Below are positions 15,292 to 23,414 of a stretch of 33,501 nt of DNA, piece by piece. Origin of the DNA: Sphingobacteriia bacterium. Its GTDB lineage: Bacteria > Bacteroidota > Bacteroidia > J057 > RFSG01. The stretch is taken from positions 1 through 33,501 of the forward strand of contig RFSG01000020.1 of assembly GCA_009924095.1 (NCBI GenBank), in the 5' to 3' direction. A model generated the notes under the pieces. The model was given only the letters and a program-made list of their open reading frames with translations. It searched no databases and was not told the origin of the DNA. How positions within the stretch are numbered: position 1 is the stretch's first letter; every line of letters begins with the position of its first letter. A program made the translations under genes and the position numbers.

Positions 15292-16223
15292 ATACGCCCA
15301 TAATTTCAGTAATTATTCCCTGTTATTTTAATGAAGGGAACATACCTGTAACCAGCCAGACATTATTAGATCATGAATATTTATTAGCAGGAAAAGCTAC
15401 ATTCGAATATATATTAATTGATGATGGTTCTGGGGATGGAACATGGGATAAATTATGCGACTTTAAAAATCGTTTTCCAGATAAAGTAAAAATTATTCGG
15501 TTTGCCCGGAATTTTGGTTCTACCAATGCAACCTATGCAGGAATGGCAGAAGCCACAGGGGATTGTACCATCATTATTTCTGCTGATTTGCAAGACCCTG
15601 TTGAATTATTTTCTAAAATGTTTGACTATTGGAAAGCTGGAATAAAACTCGTAATTGCGAATCGGGAAGCACGAGAGGAACCCTTATGGCAAAAAGGAAT
15701 ATCTAGTTTTTCGCATTGGATGATTCGGAAATTTGCGCTAAAAAATTTACCTAAAGGAGGATTTGATTTTGTTTTGTTTGATAAAGAAATCAGAGAACAT
15801 ATTTTACAAATTCAAGATAAAAATTCTTTCCTGCCATATTTATTAATTTGGTTAGGATACGATTATATTACAATTCCTTATGTAAGGAAAAAAAGAATGA
15901 TTGGAAAAAGCTCCTATACTCTAGGAAAAAAAATTAAATCATTAGTAGATTCATTTGTAGCATTTTCTTTTTTTCCGATTCGTCTGATTTCTATTTCAGG
16001 TTTGTTGTTAGGGTTAGGGGCAATTGGGTATGCAGTTTTAATATTGATTGGTAAGATATCCGGCTGGATTCATATTGATGGATGGACCAGTATGATGGTG
16101 ATTCTGTTGTTTGTATCTTCTTTTCAAATGATTGGAATTGGGATATTGGGAGAATATATTTGGCGCACTTTAGATGCGAGCCGAAGACGACCCAATTATG
16201 TAATTGCCGAAAAACGATTATAA
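15288..16223 (+). CDS. GT2 glycosyltransferase, polyprenyl-phosphate type with two membrane segments
   Basis: The 311-residue protein belongs to GT family 2, close to the DPM1/ArnC type that moves a sugar from a nucleotide donor to a polyprenyl phosphate. It shows SVIIPCYFNEGNI at the N-terminus, the donor-binding DDGS (45-48), the DXD-like ISADLQDP (98-104) and the R-K-K-R stretch followed by GKSSYTLGKK. The C-terminus has two hydrophobic segments (~227-255 and ~268-290) that anchor it in the inner membrane. Translation is coupled to the upstream methyltransferase by a 4-bp overlap. It suggests that the cluster product ends up on a lipid-linked or surface glycan. Confidence 0.85.
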   Translation: MNTPIISVIIPCYFNEGNIPVTSQTLLDHEYLLAGKATFEYILIDDGSGDGTWDKLCDFKNRFPDKVKIIRFARNFGSTNATYAGMAEATGDCTIIISADLQDPVELFSKMFDYWKAGIKLVIANREAREEPLWQKGISSFSHWMIRKFALKNLPKGGFDFVLFDKEIREHILQIQDKNSFLPYLLIWLGYDYITIPYVRKKRMIGKSSYTLGKKIKSLVDSFVAFSFFPIRLISISGLLLGLGAIGYAVLILIGKISGWIHIDGWTSMMVILLFVSSFQMIGIGILGEYIWRTLDASRRRPNYVIAEKRL

Positions 16224-16249
16224 TAAAATAAATTATTATATAATATATT

Positions 16250-17362
16250 TTGGATATTATAAATTATCTCCCTTTAGGCGCTTTGCGAAACCGGCAAGCA
16301 GAACGATATCAGCAGGCCTTACGCCAAGTGGTGGAAAAGGGTCAATTTGTTTTGGGCTCTGCGGTTACCGCCTTTGAGCAAGAATTTTCTCGGTTTATCA
16401 ATACCAAACACACCGTTGGGGTAGGGAATGGGTTAGATGCCTTACGGTTAGTATTAGAGGCTTGGAAATGGGAAGGATTTCTTCAACCCGGAGATGAAGT
16501 AATTGTACCCGCCAACACTTATATCGCTACTTGGTTGGCCGTAGAACAGGCAGGATTGAAAATAATTCCTGTAGAACCCGAGTTAGATACGTTTAATATT
16601 TCCATCTCACCTTTAACCTCCCTTGATTTAACGAAAGTAAAAGTAGTGTTACCGGTTCACTTATACGGGAGAATGGCACCTATGAAATTTATACAACAAT
16701 GGGCTATTCAGAATGGGATAAGAATATTAGAAGATGCTGCCCAAGCACATGGCGCCAGAGTGGACGGAATTAAAGCAGGTGCTTGGGGCGATGCCGGCGC
16801 TTTTAGTTTTTATCCGGGAAAAAACTTAGGTGCCATTGGAGATGCAGGTGCAGTTACAACAGCTCACGCCGATACTGCAAAACGGGTTAGAATATTAGGC
16901 AACTACGGATCTGAAAAAAAATATCATAATATTTATCCTGGATTTAATTCAAGATTAGATGAACTACAAGCAGCCTTTCTCAGCATTGAATTGTCACAAC
17001 TTGAGGAGGACAATCATCTAAGAGAAAAAATTGCAGAATTATATCTTACTCAAATTAATCATCCAGAAATTAAATTGCCTTCTTCCTCAAAAACTGGAGA
17101 AAATGTATGGCATATATTTCCGGTATTATGTAAACGAAGAAATCAATTACAGGAATGGTTGACACAAGGGGGAATACAAACCCTGATTCATTATCCTATC
17201 CCTCCTTATCAACAACTTGCTTTTCGACCTGCCTTTTCAGGTAAGGATTGGCCTTTGACGACAAGGATTCATTCAGAAATATTGAGTTTGCCTATTCATC
17301 CATTATTAACACCCGAAGAAATTGAAATTGTGATTTCCAGAATAAATGCTTTTCCCTATTGA
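16250..17362 (+). CDS. DegT/DnrJ/EryC1/StrS-family sugar aminotransferase
   Basis: This is a PLP-dependent aminotransferase of the family that aminates nucleotide-linked keto sugars. The 370-residue protein shows VGVGNGLDALRL (57-68), GDEVIVPANTY (81-91), EDAAQAHGA (161-169, PLP contacts) and FYPGKNLGA with the PLP-binding Lys191, then the GNYGSEKKY and NSRLDELQAA motifs. The VGVGNGLDAL form occurs in 3-keto-6-deoxyhexose transaminases of the FdtB/QdtB group, but this cannot be settled by eye. No ATG is near: an in-frame stop at 16241 is followed by TTG 16250. It closes the six-gene cluster; mqnE follows 45 bp downstream behind a small hairpin. Confidence 0.85.
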   Translation: MDIINYLPLGALRNRQAERYQQALRQVVEKGQFVLGSAVTAFEQEFSRFINTKHTVGVGNGLDALRLVLEAWKWEGFLQPGDEVIVPANTYIATWLAVEQAGLKIIPVEPELDTFNISISPLTSLDLTKVKVVLPVHLYGRMAPMKFIQQWAIQNGIRILEDAAQAHGARVDGIKAGAWGDAGAFSFYPGKNLGAIGDAGAVTTAHADTAKRVRILGNYGSEKKYHNIYPGFNSRLDELQAAFLSIELSQLEEDNHLREKIAELYLTQINHPEIKLPSSSKTGENVWHIFPVLCKRRNQLQEWLTQGGIQTLIHYPIPPYQQLAFRPAFSGKDWPLTTRIHSEILSLPIHPLLTPEEIEIVISRINAFPY

Positions 17363-17385
17363 ACTTTCATTACTTGTTGAAAGTT
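17362..17385 (+). terminator. Hairpin between aminotransferase and mqnE
   Basis: AACTTTCA (17362-17369) and TGAAAGTT (17378-17385) form a perfect 8-bp stem with an 8-nt loop. The downstream sequence is AT-rich but lacks a clean T-run, so it may be a weak terminator, a processing site or chance. Confidence 0.35.
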
Positions 17386-17407
17386 TAATATTATGTAATT
17401 TTATTCC

Positions 17408-18577
17408 ATGGATTTTACCCCTTTAACTGCCACACCCCGGCATCAGATTCCCACCCAATATCAGGAAATAGCTGAAAAAGTTTATCAGCAAATCAGGATA
17501 ACAGAGGAGGAGGCATTGCTATTATATGCATGCACTGACTTGGGTTTTCTAGGAGAATTAGCGCATTGGGTACGGATTCAGAAACATGGATTGAATACCT
17601 ATTTCAATCGTAATTTTCATATTGAGCCTACGAATATTTGTATTTATACCTGTGCATTTTGTGCCTTTGCCCGCCGGCCAGATGAAGAAGGGGGTTGGGA
17701 ATTTAGTTTGTCAGATATAGAAGAACAGGTACGAAAGTATGATGGTCAGCCCATTACTGAGGTGCATATTGTTGGGGGAGTTCATCCTAAAAGAGGGGTG
17801 GATTATTATGGTGAGATGATTCAAAGAATTAAAGCCATTCGACCTGAAATTCATGTTAAAGCTTTTACCGCAGTGGAGTTAAAGGTAATGTTTGCGAGAA
17901 GTAGAATGAGCATTACAGAAGGCTTACTAGCTTTGAAAGACTATGGATTAGATTCATTACCAGGCGGAGGAGCAGAAATCTTTCATCCTGATATTCGTTC
18001 TCAAATTTGTGATACCAAAGCCTCTACCAATAATTGGTTGGAGATACATGAAGCCGCGCATCAATTAGGTATTCCATCTAATTGCACCATGTTGTACGGG
18101 CATATTGAAAAGCATGAACATCGGGTGGATCATTTACGTCAACTCAGAGAACTGCAGGATAGAACTAAAGGCTTTAATACATTTATCCCTTTGAAATTTA
18201 GAGATGATAATAATAATCTTTCCTATGTTGGGGAAGTGAATAAGATTGAAGATTTAAAAAATTATGCAGTATCCCGAATTTATTTGGATAACATTTCGCA
18301 TATAAAAGCCTATTGGCCCATGATTGGAAGAGACACAGCACAATTGTCTTTGTCCTTTGGGGTGGATGATATTGATGGAACAATTGACGATTCCACCAGA
18401 ATTTATTCGATGGCTGGAGCAGAAGAACAAAATCCTTCTTTAAGTACCTATGAATTGGTGCAATTGGTAAAAGATGCAGGTTTTAAGCCGATTGAAAGAG
18501 ATACTTTATATCGGGTAGTAACGGATTATAGTCAAGTTGAAATTAATCGCATTACTGATTTACCGGTTTATAATTAA
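17408..18577 (+). CDS. mqnE: Aminodeoxyfutalosine synthase (radical SAM)
   Basis: MqnE joins 3-[(1-carboxyvinyl)oxy]benzoate with the adenosyl radical of SAM to give 6-amino-6-deoxyfutalosine, the second step of the futalosine route to menaquinone. The 389-residue protein carries the radical SAM CxxxCxxC motif (Cys78, Cys82, Cys85 in NICIYTCAFC), HIVGGVHPKRG, VKAFTAVE and SLPGGGAEIF. The last of these separates MqnE from the related MqnC, which I recall having GAGAEIL at this place. The C-terminal YWPMIGRDTAQLSLSFG segment also fits. ATG 17408 is well placed. The stop codon overlaps the next start (TAATG). Confidence 0.9.
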   Translation: MDFTPLTATPRHQIPTQYQEIAEKVYQQIRITEEEALLLYACTDLGFLGELAHWVRIQKHGLNTYFNRNFHIEPTNICIYTCAFCAFARRPDEEGGWEFSLSDIEEQVRKYDGQPITEVHIVGGVHPKRGVDYYGEMIQRIKAIRPEIHVKAFTAVELKVMFARSRMSITEGLLALKDYGLDSLPGGGAEIFHPDIRSQICDTKASTNNWLEIHEAAHQLGIPSNCTMLYGHIEKHEHRVDHLRQLRELQDRTKGFNTFIPLKFRDDNNNLSYVGEVNKIEDLKNYAVSRIYLDNISHIKAYWPMIGRDTAQLSLSFGVDDIDGTIDDSTRIYSMAGAEEQNPSLSTYELVQLVKDAGFKPIERDTLYRVVTDYSQVEINRITDLPVYN

Positions 18578-19185
18578 TGTTAGATTTATATCTTATCCGG
18601 CACGGAGAAACAGATTATAACCGTTTGAGAATTGTTCAAGGTGGAGGGGTAGATTCTGATTTAAATGAAACTGGAATTCAACAAGGAGTTAAGTTTTATC
18701 AGCATTATCAGCATATTCAATTTGATGCAATATATGCCAGTGGCTTGAAAAGAACACATCAAACTTTAGCTCCTTTTGTTCAAGCTGGATATTCTTTGAA
18801 GATTCTTCCCGAATTGAATGAAATGGGTTGGGGAGAATTAGAAGGTCAACCTTTTGATGAGATTCGGCATCAGGCCTTTTTAGAAATGAATGAAGTCTGG
18901 GAACAGGGAAATTTAGATATTGCTTTTCCTGGTGGGGAATCTCCTAAAGGTGTTTGGGCAAGGGCATCTGAAGGTCTAAATATTATTAAAAACAGCCATC
19001 CATCTGGAAAAGTATTGGTTTGTACCCATGGCAGAACGCTAAGGATAGTTTTATCCATGCTTACCGGAAAAGGTTTGAATAGAATGAATGACTTTCCCCA
19101 TGATAATACAGGGTTAAACATTATTACGGTTACCGAACAAGGATATTCAGTTCAAAAGATAAATTCTTTAGATCATTTAAATTAG
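18577..19185 (+). CDS. Histidine phosphatase superfamily protein (phosphoglycerate mutase-like)
   Basis: The 202-residue protein has the superfamily signature LIRHGETDYN (phospho-acceptor His9), a glutamate in LPELNEMGWGELEG and the second histidine in VLVCTHGRTLR. It is a small cytoplasmic phosphatase or mutase; the branch-2-like length and the loop QGGGVDSDLNETG are common in broad-specificity phosphatases such as GpmB/CobC relatives. Its start codon shares a base with the mqnE stop (TAATG), and mqnA begins 6 bp after its stop, so it sits inside a menaquinone operon. No phosphatase step is part of the known futalosine pathway. The substrate is unknown. Confidence 0.82.
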   Translation: MLDLYLIRHGETDYNRLRIVQGGGVDSDLNETGIQQGVKFYQHYQHIQFDAIYASGLKRTHQTLAPFVQAGYSLKILPELNEMGWGELEGQPFDEIRHQAFLEMNEVWEQGNLDIAFPGGESPKGVWARASEGLNIIKNSHPSGKVLVCTHGRTLRIVLSMLTGKGLNRMNDFPHDNTGLNIITVTEQGYSVQKINSLDHLN

Positions 19186-19191
19186 GACGTT

Positions 19192-19950
19192 TTGCTAAGA
19201 ATTACTGCAGTGTCTTATCTAAATACACGTCCATTCCTGGAAGGTTTGGAGAAGGTTTTTTCAATTAATAATCCTTATAGTTTGCAATTGGAGGTTCCTT
19301 CTGTTTGCGCAGAAGCCTTTAAAAATGAACAGGCAGATATCGCCTTAGTTCCGATTGGGTCATTAAGCGAATTAAAATCATTTGAAGTATTGCCAAGGTT
19401 TTGCATAGGGGCAAATGGAAAGGTAGATTCGGTATTGATTTGTTCACTTTCCCCGATTGAAGAATGTGAATTTTTACTTGCAGATTTTCATTCTCGTACC
19501 TCAAATCGCTTAGCTGAGATTTTAGTTCATTTTTTTTGGAAGCTAAAGATTATGATTTTACCACCTGTTCCAGATGCCTATCTGAAGCCTGAAAAAAAGC
19601 ATGCTTACATTGTTATTGGAGACAAAGCTGTAACGGCAGCTCAGCAATATCCTTATGTGTATGACTTAGCTGAGATTTGGAAACAATTCACAGGATTGCC
19701 TTTTGTGTTTGCAGTTTGGGTGTTTAATCCTGAAAAGGTAAGTACTAAACAACAGGAAGGATTACTGGAATGCTTTGAGTATGGATTAAAACATTTGGAA
19801 ACCGTTGCACAATCTTGGGGGCCAGTGTATGGTTTAACTCCTGAGGCTGCATTAGCTTATTTTAAGGAAGCGATAGATTATGATTTAGATGCCCTTAAAA
19901 GGAAGGCGATTGAACAGTTCCATCAGTATTTACGGCAGATCAGCTTTTGA
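19192..19950 (+). CDS. mqnA: Chorismate dehydratase
   Basis: MqnA dehydrates chorismate to 3-[(1-carboxyvinyl)oxy]benzoate, the first step of the futalosine route to menaquinone. The 252-residue protein has a periplasmic-binding-protein-like fold with the diagnostic N-terminal SYLNTRPF, ADIALVPIGSL (around residue 49), HSRTSNRLAE and GDKAVTA, then FVFAVWVFN. The only usable start is TTG 19192, which follows the stop of the previous gene by two codons (TAG GAC GTT TTG); no in-frame ATG exists near it. It forms an operon with mqnE and the intervening phosphatase. mqnB, mqnC and mqnD are not in the window. Confidence 0.9.
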   Translation: MLRITAVSYLNTRPFLEGLEKVFSINNPYSLQLEVPSVCAEAFKNEQADIALVPIGSLSELKSFEVLPRFCIGANGKVDSVLICSLSPIEECEFLLADFHSRTSNRLAEILVHFFWKLKIMILPPVPDAYLKPEKKHAYIVIGDKAVTAAQQYPYVYDLAEIWKQFTGLPFVFAVWVFNPEKVSTKQQEGLLECFEYGLKHLETVAQSWGPVYGLTPEAALAYFKEAIDYDLDALKRKAIEQFHQYLRQISF

Positions 19951-20013
19951 TGTTTCCATAAGTTTTGATAAAAAACTTAATTATGATTATCTTTCCCGTT
20001 GAATCATAGCCCT

Positions 20014-20802
20014 ATGTATAATTTTTGGCGATTAATGTATTGTTCCTTTTTCCTCGTGTTGTTCATATTCATCAGTTGTAACAACAAAAAAAATCCTGGG
20101 ATGAATCTTGGGCAGGATCAAACTCGTCCCACGATTAATGCCCTATCTCCTGTGGATGGGCAAACTTATTCCAATGGCCAAAGGATAAATTTTGCAGTTG
20201 AGTTAAATGATGATAGGGGTTTAAAATCTTATCGAATAAAAGTAGAATTTGATCAAAAGAGGAATGAATCTAGTATTCATGGAACTCCCTGGTATTATTC
20301 AGAATCCTTTACAACCAAAGGACGAAAAGTTGCTGAATCCAGAATTATCAATGTTCCCTCAAATGCCTTAGCCGGACCTTATCGCCTTGTTGTATATTGT
20401 ACAGATGAACAAGACAATCAGGCAGATTCAGTAGATAGTGAAATCAATTTATATAATACCAATGATTTAGTTCCTCCGCAGTTTGGTGCCAATTCATTGC
20501 CTAATAATTCTACTCATTCAGTTTCTTTAGGATTAAATAACTCTTTTGTAATAAAAGATACCATTTCGGATAATGATTACTTAACTACTATAATGTGGGA
20601 AGGTACAAATGATGTTACAGGTCAGTATTTGGAATTCACTCCAGGATACATTGATTTACTAACACTGGGTCAAACCAATTTGTATTATTTTGAAAGAACC
20701 TTGTTCTTCCAGGCGGTAGGTACCTATACCTTTCATTTATGGGCAAGGGATGCTACTAATAATACCGGAACTAAAACCTTAAAATTTGTAGTAACTCCTT
20801 AA
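20014..20802 (+). CDS. Predicted lipoprotein with DUF4625-like domain
   Basis: The 262-residue protein begins with a hydrophobic signal sequence ending in FISC (Cys at about residue 22), followed by NNKKN, which fits lipoprotein signal peptidase processing and outer-membrane anchoring. The part after it (DQTRPTINALSPVDGQ through DRGLKSYRIKVEFD, W-Y and VVYCTDEQDNQAD) looks like the Bacteroidota family DUF4625, an Ig-like beta domain of unknown role. A second Ig-like half follows and ends with FHLWARDATNN. An in-frame TTG at 19999 exists, but ATG 20014 gives the better signal peptide. The next gene starts 13 bp after its stop. Confidence 0.65.
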   Translation: MYNFWRLMYCSFFLVLFIFISCNNKKNPGMNLGQDQTRPTINALSPVDGQTYSNGQRINFAVELNDDRGLKSYRIKVEFDQKRNESSIHGTPWYYSESFTTKGRKVAESRIINVPSNALAGPYRLVVYCTDEQDNQADSVDSEINLYNTNDLVPPQFGANSLPNNSTHSVSLGLNNSFVIKDTISDNDYLTTIMWEGTNDVTGQYLEFTPGYIDLLTLGQTNLYYFERTLFFQAVGTYTFHLWARDATNNTGTKTLKFVVTP

Positions 20803-20815
20803 AGTTATTGTTGAT

Positions 20816-22453
20816 TTGGAGTTGGGGAAATATACCTGGGTAACAAAGGTTGTCTTCTTGTTTTTTTTATTACCATTGTTGGGTTTCTCTCAGGATACTT
20901 TAAGATATAAGGTATGGGAGTCTGAGGTAAAAGATAATAACCAAAGAATACAATTATATACCAAAGTTATAGATGCGAAACCCGATGAATGGGCATTGTA
21001 CTATAGAGGTTGGGCTTATTTAGGTCAGAATAAATTATCTTTAGCCCAACAAGATTTTCAATTAATTCTGGGAGCACCTAATTCCCGAATATTACCTGCG
21101 GCCCCTATGGCAGGAATGGCTCAACGATATTTTCAGGATGGGGATTATAAAATGGCTATTCGCTGGGCCGATAAAAGTATAGAATCAAATCATAATAATG
21201 CAATTGCCTATCGTATACGAGGAAAAAGCAAAGCAAGAATTGGAGAATTAACCGAAGCTGCAAAAGATTTAGATTTGGCATTATCCATAGAACCCTCAAA
21301 TGCAGAAAATTATGGGGAAAGAGCGTCGATTGCCTGGCTTTCCGAAGATTCTAAATTGGCATTGATAAATATAGAAAAGGCAATTGCTTTAAATCCCAAG
21401 GATGAAAAATATCAGGTTAGGAAAGTTTGGATGGAAATCATGTCAGGCACAACCGAAAATTTAGAATCCCTAATTAAACCATTATCCTCATTTAAAACAG
21501 ATGATCCAGAATTAAATTATCAACTGGGACAGATTTTTTTTTTAAACGAAGAATATATTATTTCTGAAAATTATTTTAATGCATCACTTGGATTTTATGA
21601 GAGTCAAATTCGTAAGGATAATGGCTATGCCCAACGAAAAGTAAGAGAAATTTATCCGGTTTATTTGGAACGGGGATTGTGCAGGCAATATCAGGAAAAA
21701 TTCAGAGATGCCTTAAATGATTTTAGCAGGGCATCTCAACTTAAACCTGGGGATCCGCTTACTTATTTACATATGGGAGAGTTACATACCTTTCAGGAAA
21801 ATTACATTGATGCAATTCAAGCATATGAAAATGCATTTAGAATTAATCCCCAGTTGGTAGATGGTTGGTTGAATTTAGGGTATAGTTATTTTCAATTAGG
21901 TAAGCCTCAGGAAGCAATTGTTGCGTATGAGCGGGGTATACGGGCAGATTCCACCGATTGTATGTTGTACAATAACAAGGGATATACCTTACTTGAATTA
22001 AAGGAATTTGCCAAAGGTATTCAAGAAATAAATAAAGCCATTCAATTATGTCCGGAAGCAATGATGCCCAGAGTTTCTAAAGGGGAATATTATTTTATGA
22101 CTGAAGCGTATGATGAGGCGATTTCTCAGATTACCCTTGCTTTACAGATGCCGGATAGTAATAGCGCTTCACTTGCAGCGGGATATTTTACCCGAGGTAA
22201 ATCATATTTACAAAAGAAAGAATTAAAAAAAGCTGTTGATGACTTTAATAATACTTTAAAAATTGAACCACATAGAATATCAGCAATTGAACAGCTTGGG
22301 ATAGCTTATTATCGTTTAGAGGAATTCTGTAAAGCTTATCATTACTTTAAGTTCGCATTAGAATTAGATGTTCGGAATGAAATTAAACAAGCTCCGGTTT
22401 CTGCTTATTATATGGGTATGATACAAGGAATCGTAGTTGGAGGATGTCCTTAA
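20816..22453 (+). CDS. Exported TPR-repeat protein
   Basis: The 545-residue protein has a signal peptide (about 1-26, ending LLGFSQ) and then roughly a dozen tetratricopeptide repeats, visible as recurring A-Y-x-x-x-G and A-x-x-D-x-x-x-A-L-x-L-x-P patterns (for example DFSRASQLKPGDPLTYLHMG and NAFRINPQLVDGWLNLG). TPRs form helical scaffolds for protein contacts; the location is periplasmic or surface. The start is TTG 20816, since no in-frame ATG lies between the preceding in-frame stop (20792) and the signal sequence; a second TTG two codons later is an alternative. It probably shares a transcript with the lipoprotein gene. Function unknown. Confidence 0.75.
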   Translation: MELGKYTWVTKVVFLFFLLPLLGFSQDTLRYKVWESEVKDNNQRIQLYTKVIDAKPDEWALYYRGWAYLGQNKLSLAQQDFQLILGAPNSRILPAAPMAGMAQRYFQDGDYKMAIRWADKSIESNHNNAIAYRIRGKSKARIGELTEAAKDLDLALSIEPSNAENYGERASIAWLSEDSKLALINIEKAIALNPKDEKYQVRKVWMEIMSGTTENLESLIKPLSSFKTDDPELNYQLGQIFFLNEEYIISENYFNASLGFYESQIRKDNGYAQRKVREIYPVYLERGLCRQYQEKFRDALNDFSRASQLKPGDPLTYLHMGELHTFQENYIDAIQAYENAFRINPQLVDGWLNLGYSYFQLGKPQEAIVAYERGIRADSTDCMLYNNKGYTLLELKEFAKGIQEINKAIQLCPEAMMPRVSKGEYYFMTEAYDEAISQITLALQMPDSNSASLAAGYFTRGKSYLQKKELKKAVDDFNNTLKIEPHRISAIEQLGIAYYRLEEFCKAYHYFKFALELDVRNEIKQAPVSAYYMGMIQGIVVGGCP

Positions 22454-22577
22454 AGAAATTGGTAATAGGGCTAATATTGTATCTAACCATAAATATATTT
22501 TCAATTAAAAAATTTGTTGTTTCGTTAATAATGTCCATTTTTGGGTAATATAAAATGAATTAATTCATTATTGATAG

Positions 22578-23120
22578 TTGAAAAAAATTGGAATAATAAT
22601 TTTCTTTTTTTTACTCATTTGGCGAATGTCCTCGCCTTTTGCATTATTTTATTTAAGAAAGAAAGAGATTAAAGAAATTGTTTTTGAATTATCTAGTAAT
22701 AAATCTTTTTCAACATCTGATGGGTTAACATATTTTACAGTTTCGAAAGTTGGGTTGGAAAATCAAAGTATACCAGGATTTTATTTTGAAGAGGAAAAAG
22801 AATTTATAATTGGGGAGGATTGGTATGATATATTAGGGATTCATCCAATTGCGAATCAGCCGGATTCGGTAGAATTAATATGTTACCATGATACACAAGA
22901 GGGGCAGTTATTAAAAATTTACCAAACTGCTTTAGAGGGATTTGAAGGTAGTGGAATAAAAGGTAAAGGATCTAAAGAATGGTATCCGATTTTCAATGTG
23001 GAGGAGAACCGGATACTTACAATAGTTGAAGGTTTACAAAATTGGGAGAACTTTTTTTTATATAGGATATTATCCTTTGTGATAAGCCCCTTAACCCCTC
23101 CACCGTGGGGAATTGGTTAA
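22578..23120 (+). CDS. Small exported or membrane-anchored hypothetical protein
   Basis: The 180-residue protein starts with KKIGIIIFFFLLIWR, a hydrophobic signal or anchor sequence, then a charged, mixed domain with no family I recognise. The start must be TTG 22578, because an in-frame TAG lies directly before it. The last residues (SPLTPPPWGIG) are encoded by a hairpin-forming repeat-like sequence (ccttaacccc...ggttaagg), so the true C-terminus may have been replaced or extended by an inserted repeat. A perfect 16-bp AT-rich palindrome lies just upstream at 22554. Coding probability is moderate. Confidence 0.5.
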   Translation: MKKIGIIIFFFLLIWRMSSPFALFYLRKKEIKEIVFELSSNKSFSTSDGLTYFTVSKVGLENQSIPGFYFEEEKEFIIGEDWYDILGIHPIANQPDSVELICYHDTQEGQLLKIYQTALEGFEGSGIKGKGSKEWYPIFNVEENRILTIVEGLQNWENFFLYRILSFVISPLTPPPWGIG

Positions 23121-23122
23121 GG
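23089..23122 (+). repeat. Inverted repeat spanning the stop of the small hypothetical gene
   Basis: CCTTAACC (23089-23096) is exactly complementary to GGTTAAGG (23115-23122), with an inner CCCC (23095-23098) and GGGG (23107-23110) pair. Translated, it reads SPLTPPPWGIG, a type of C-terminus I associate with intergenic repeats running into genes. It might serve as a transcription stop, but no T-run follows. Confidence 0.45.
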
Positions 23123-23250
23123 AATAAGGTTAGGGAGGATGTATTGGTGAGGTTAGAAGTTGAAAAAAGATGAGACAAAATATTTTTGGAGAGAGTAAAG
23201 TAGCTGGAGGTAAAATTTGTGGCGGAATGGTTCTTCTTTTAATATTTTGT

Positions 23251-23263
23251 CAAGTCGGACTTG
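23251..23263. repeat. Palindromic element copy 1 (CAAGTCGGACTTG)
   Basis: Core with 6-bp arms around a central G. The right flank CAAAATGA resembles the flank of the copies at 23459 and 23554 (CAAAAATGA), so the repeated unit is longer than the palindrome itself. Confidence 0.75.
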
Positions 23264-23330
23264 CAAAATGATACATTCCATAAATAAGCTAAGAATTTTC
23301 AAGCTTCTTTGATAGCTATTTTGGGTAGGT

Positions 23331-23351
23331 TGTTTCCATAAAATGGAAACA
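23331..23351. repeat. 9-bp inverted repeat TGTTTCCAT-AAA-ATGGAAACA
   Basis: A perfect 9-bp stem with a 3-nt loop lies between palindrome copies 1 and 2. No T-run follows on either strand, so an intrinsic terminator is unlikely; it may be a binding site or part of a repeat element. Confidence 0.5.
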
Positions 23352-23414
23352 GTTCAAAAAGTAGAAGTCTCATAGGTAGAATGCAGTTTTGGAAAATGAG
23401 AATTAGGGAATCGT

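Noticed and set aside
16250..17362. Naming the aminotransferase fdtB or qdtB
   Set aside because: The VGVGNGLDAL motif hints at that group, but the dehydratase and isomerase partners expected for those pathways are not present in the window.
22554..22569. Perfect 16-bp palindrome AATGAATTAATTCATT as an operator
   Set aside because: It is almost pure A/T in a very AT-rich spacer, where such palindromes arise often by chance; no second copy or regulator was found.
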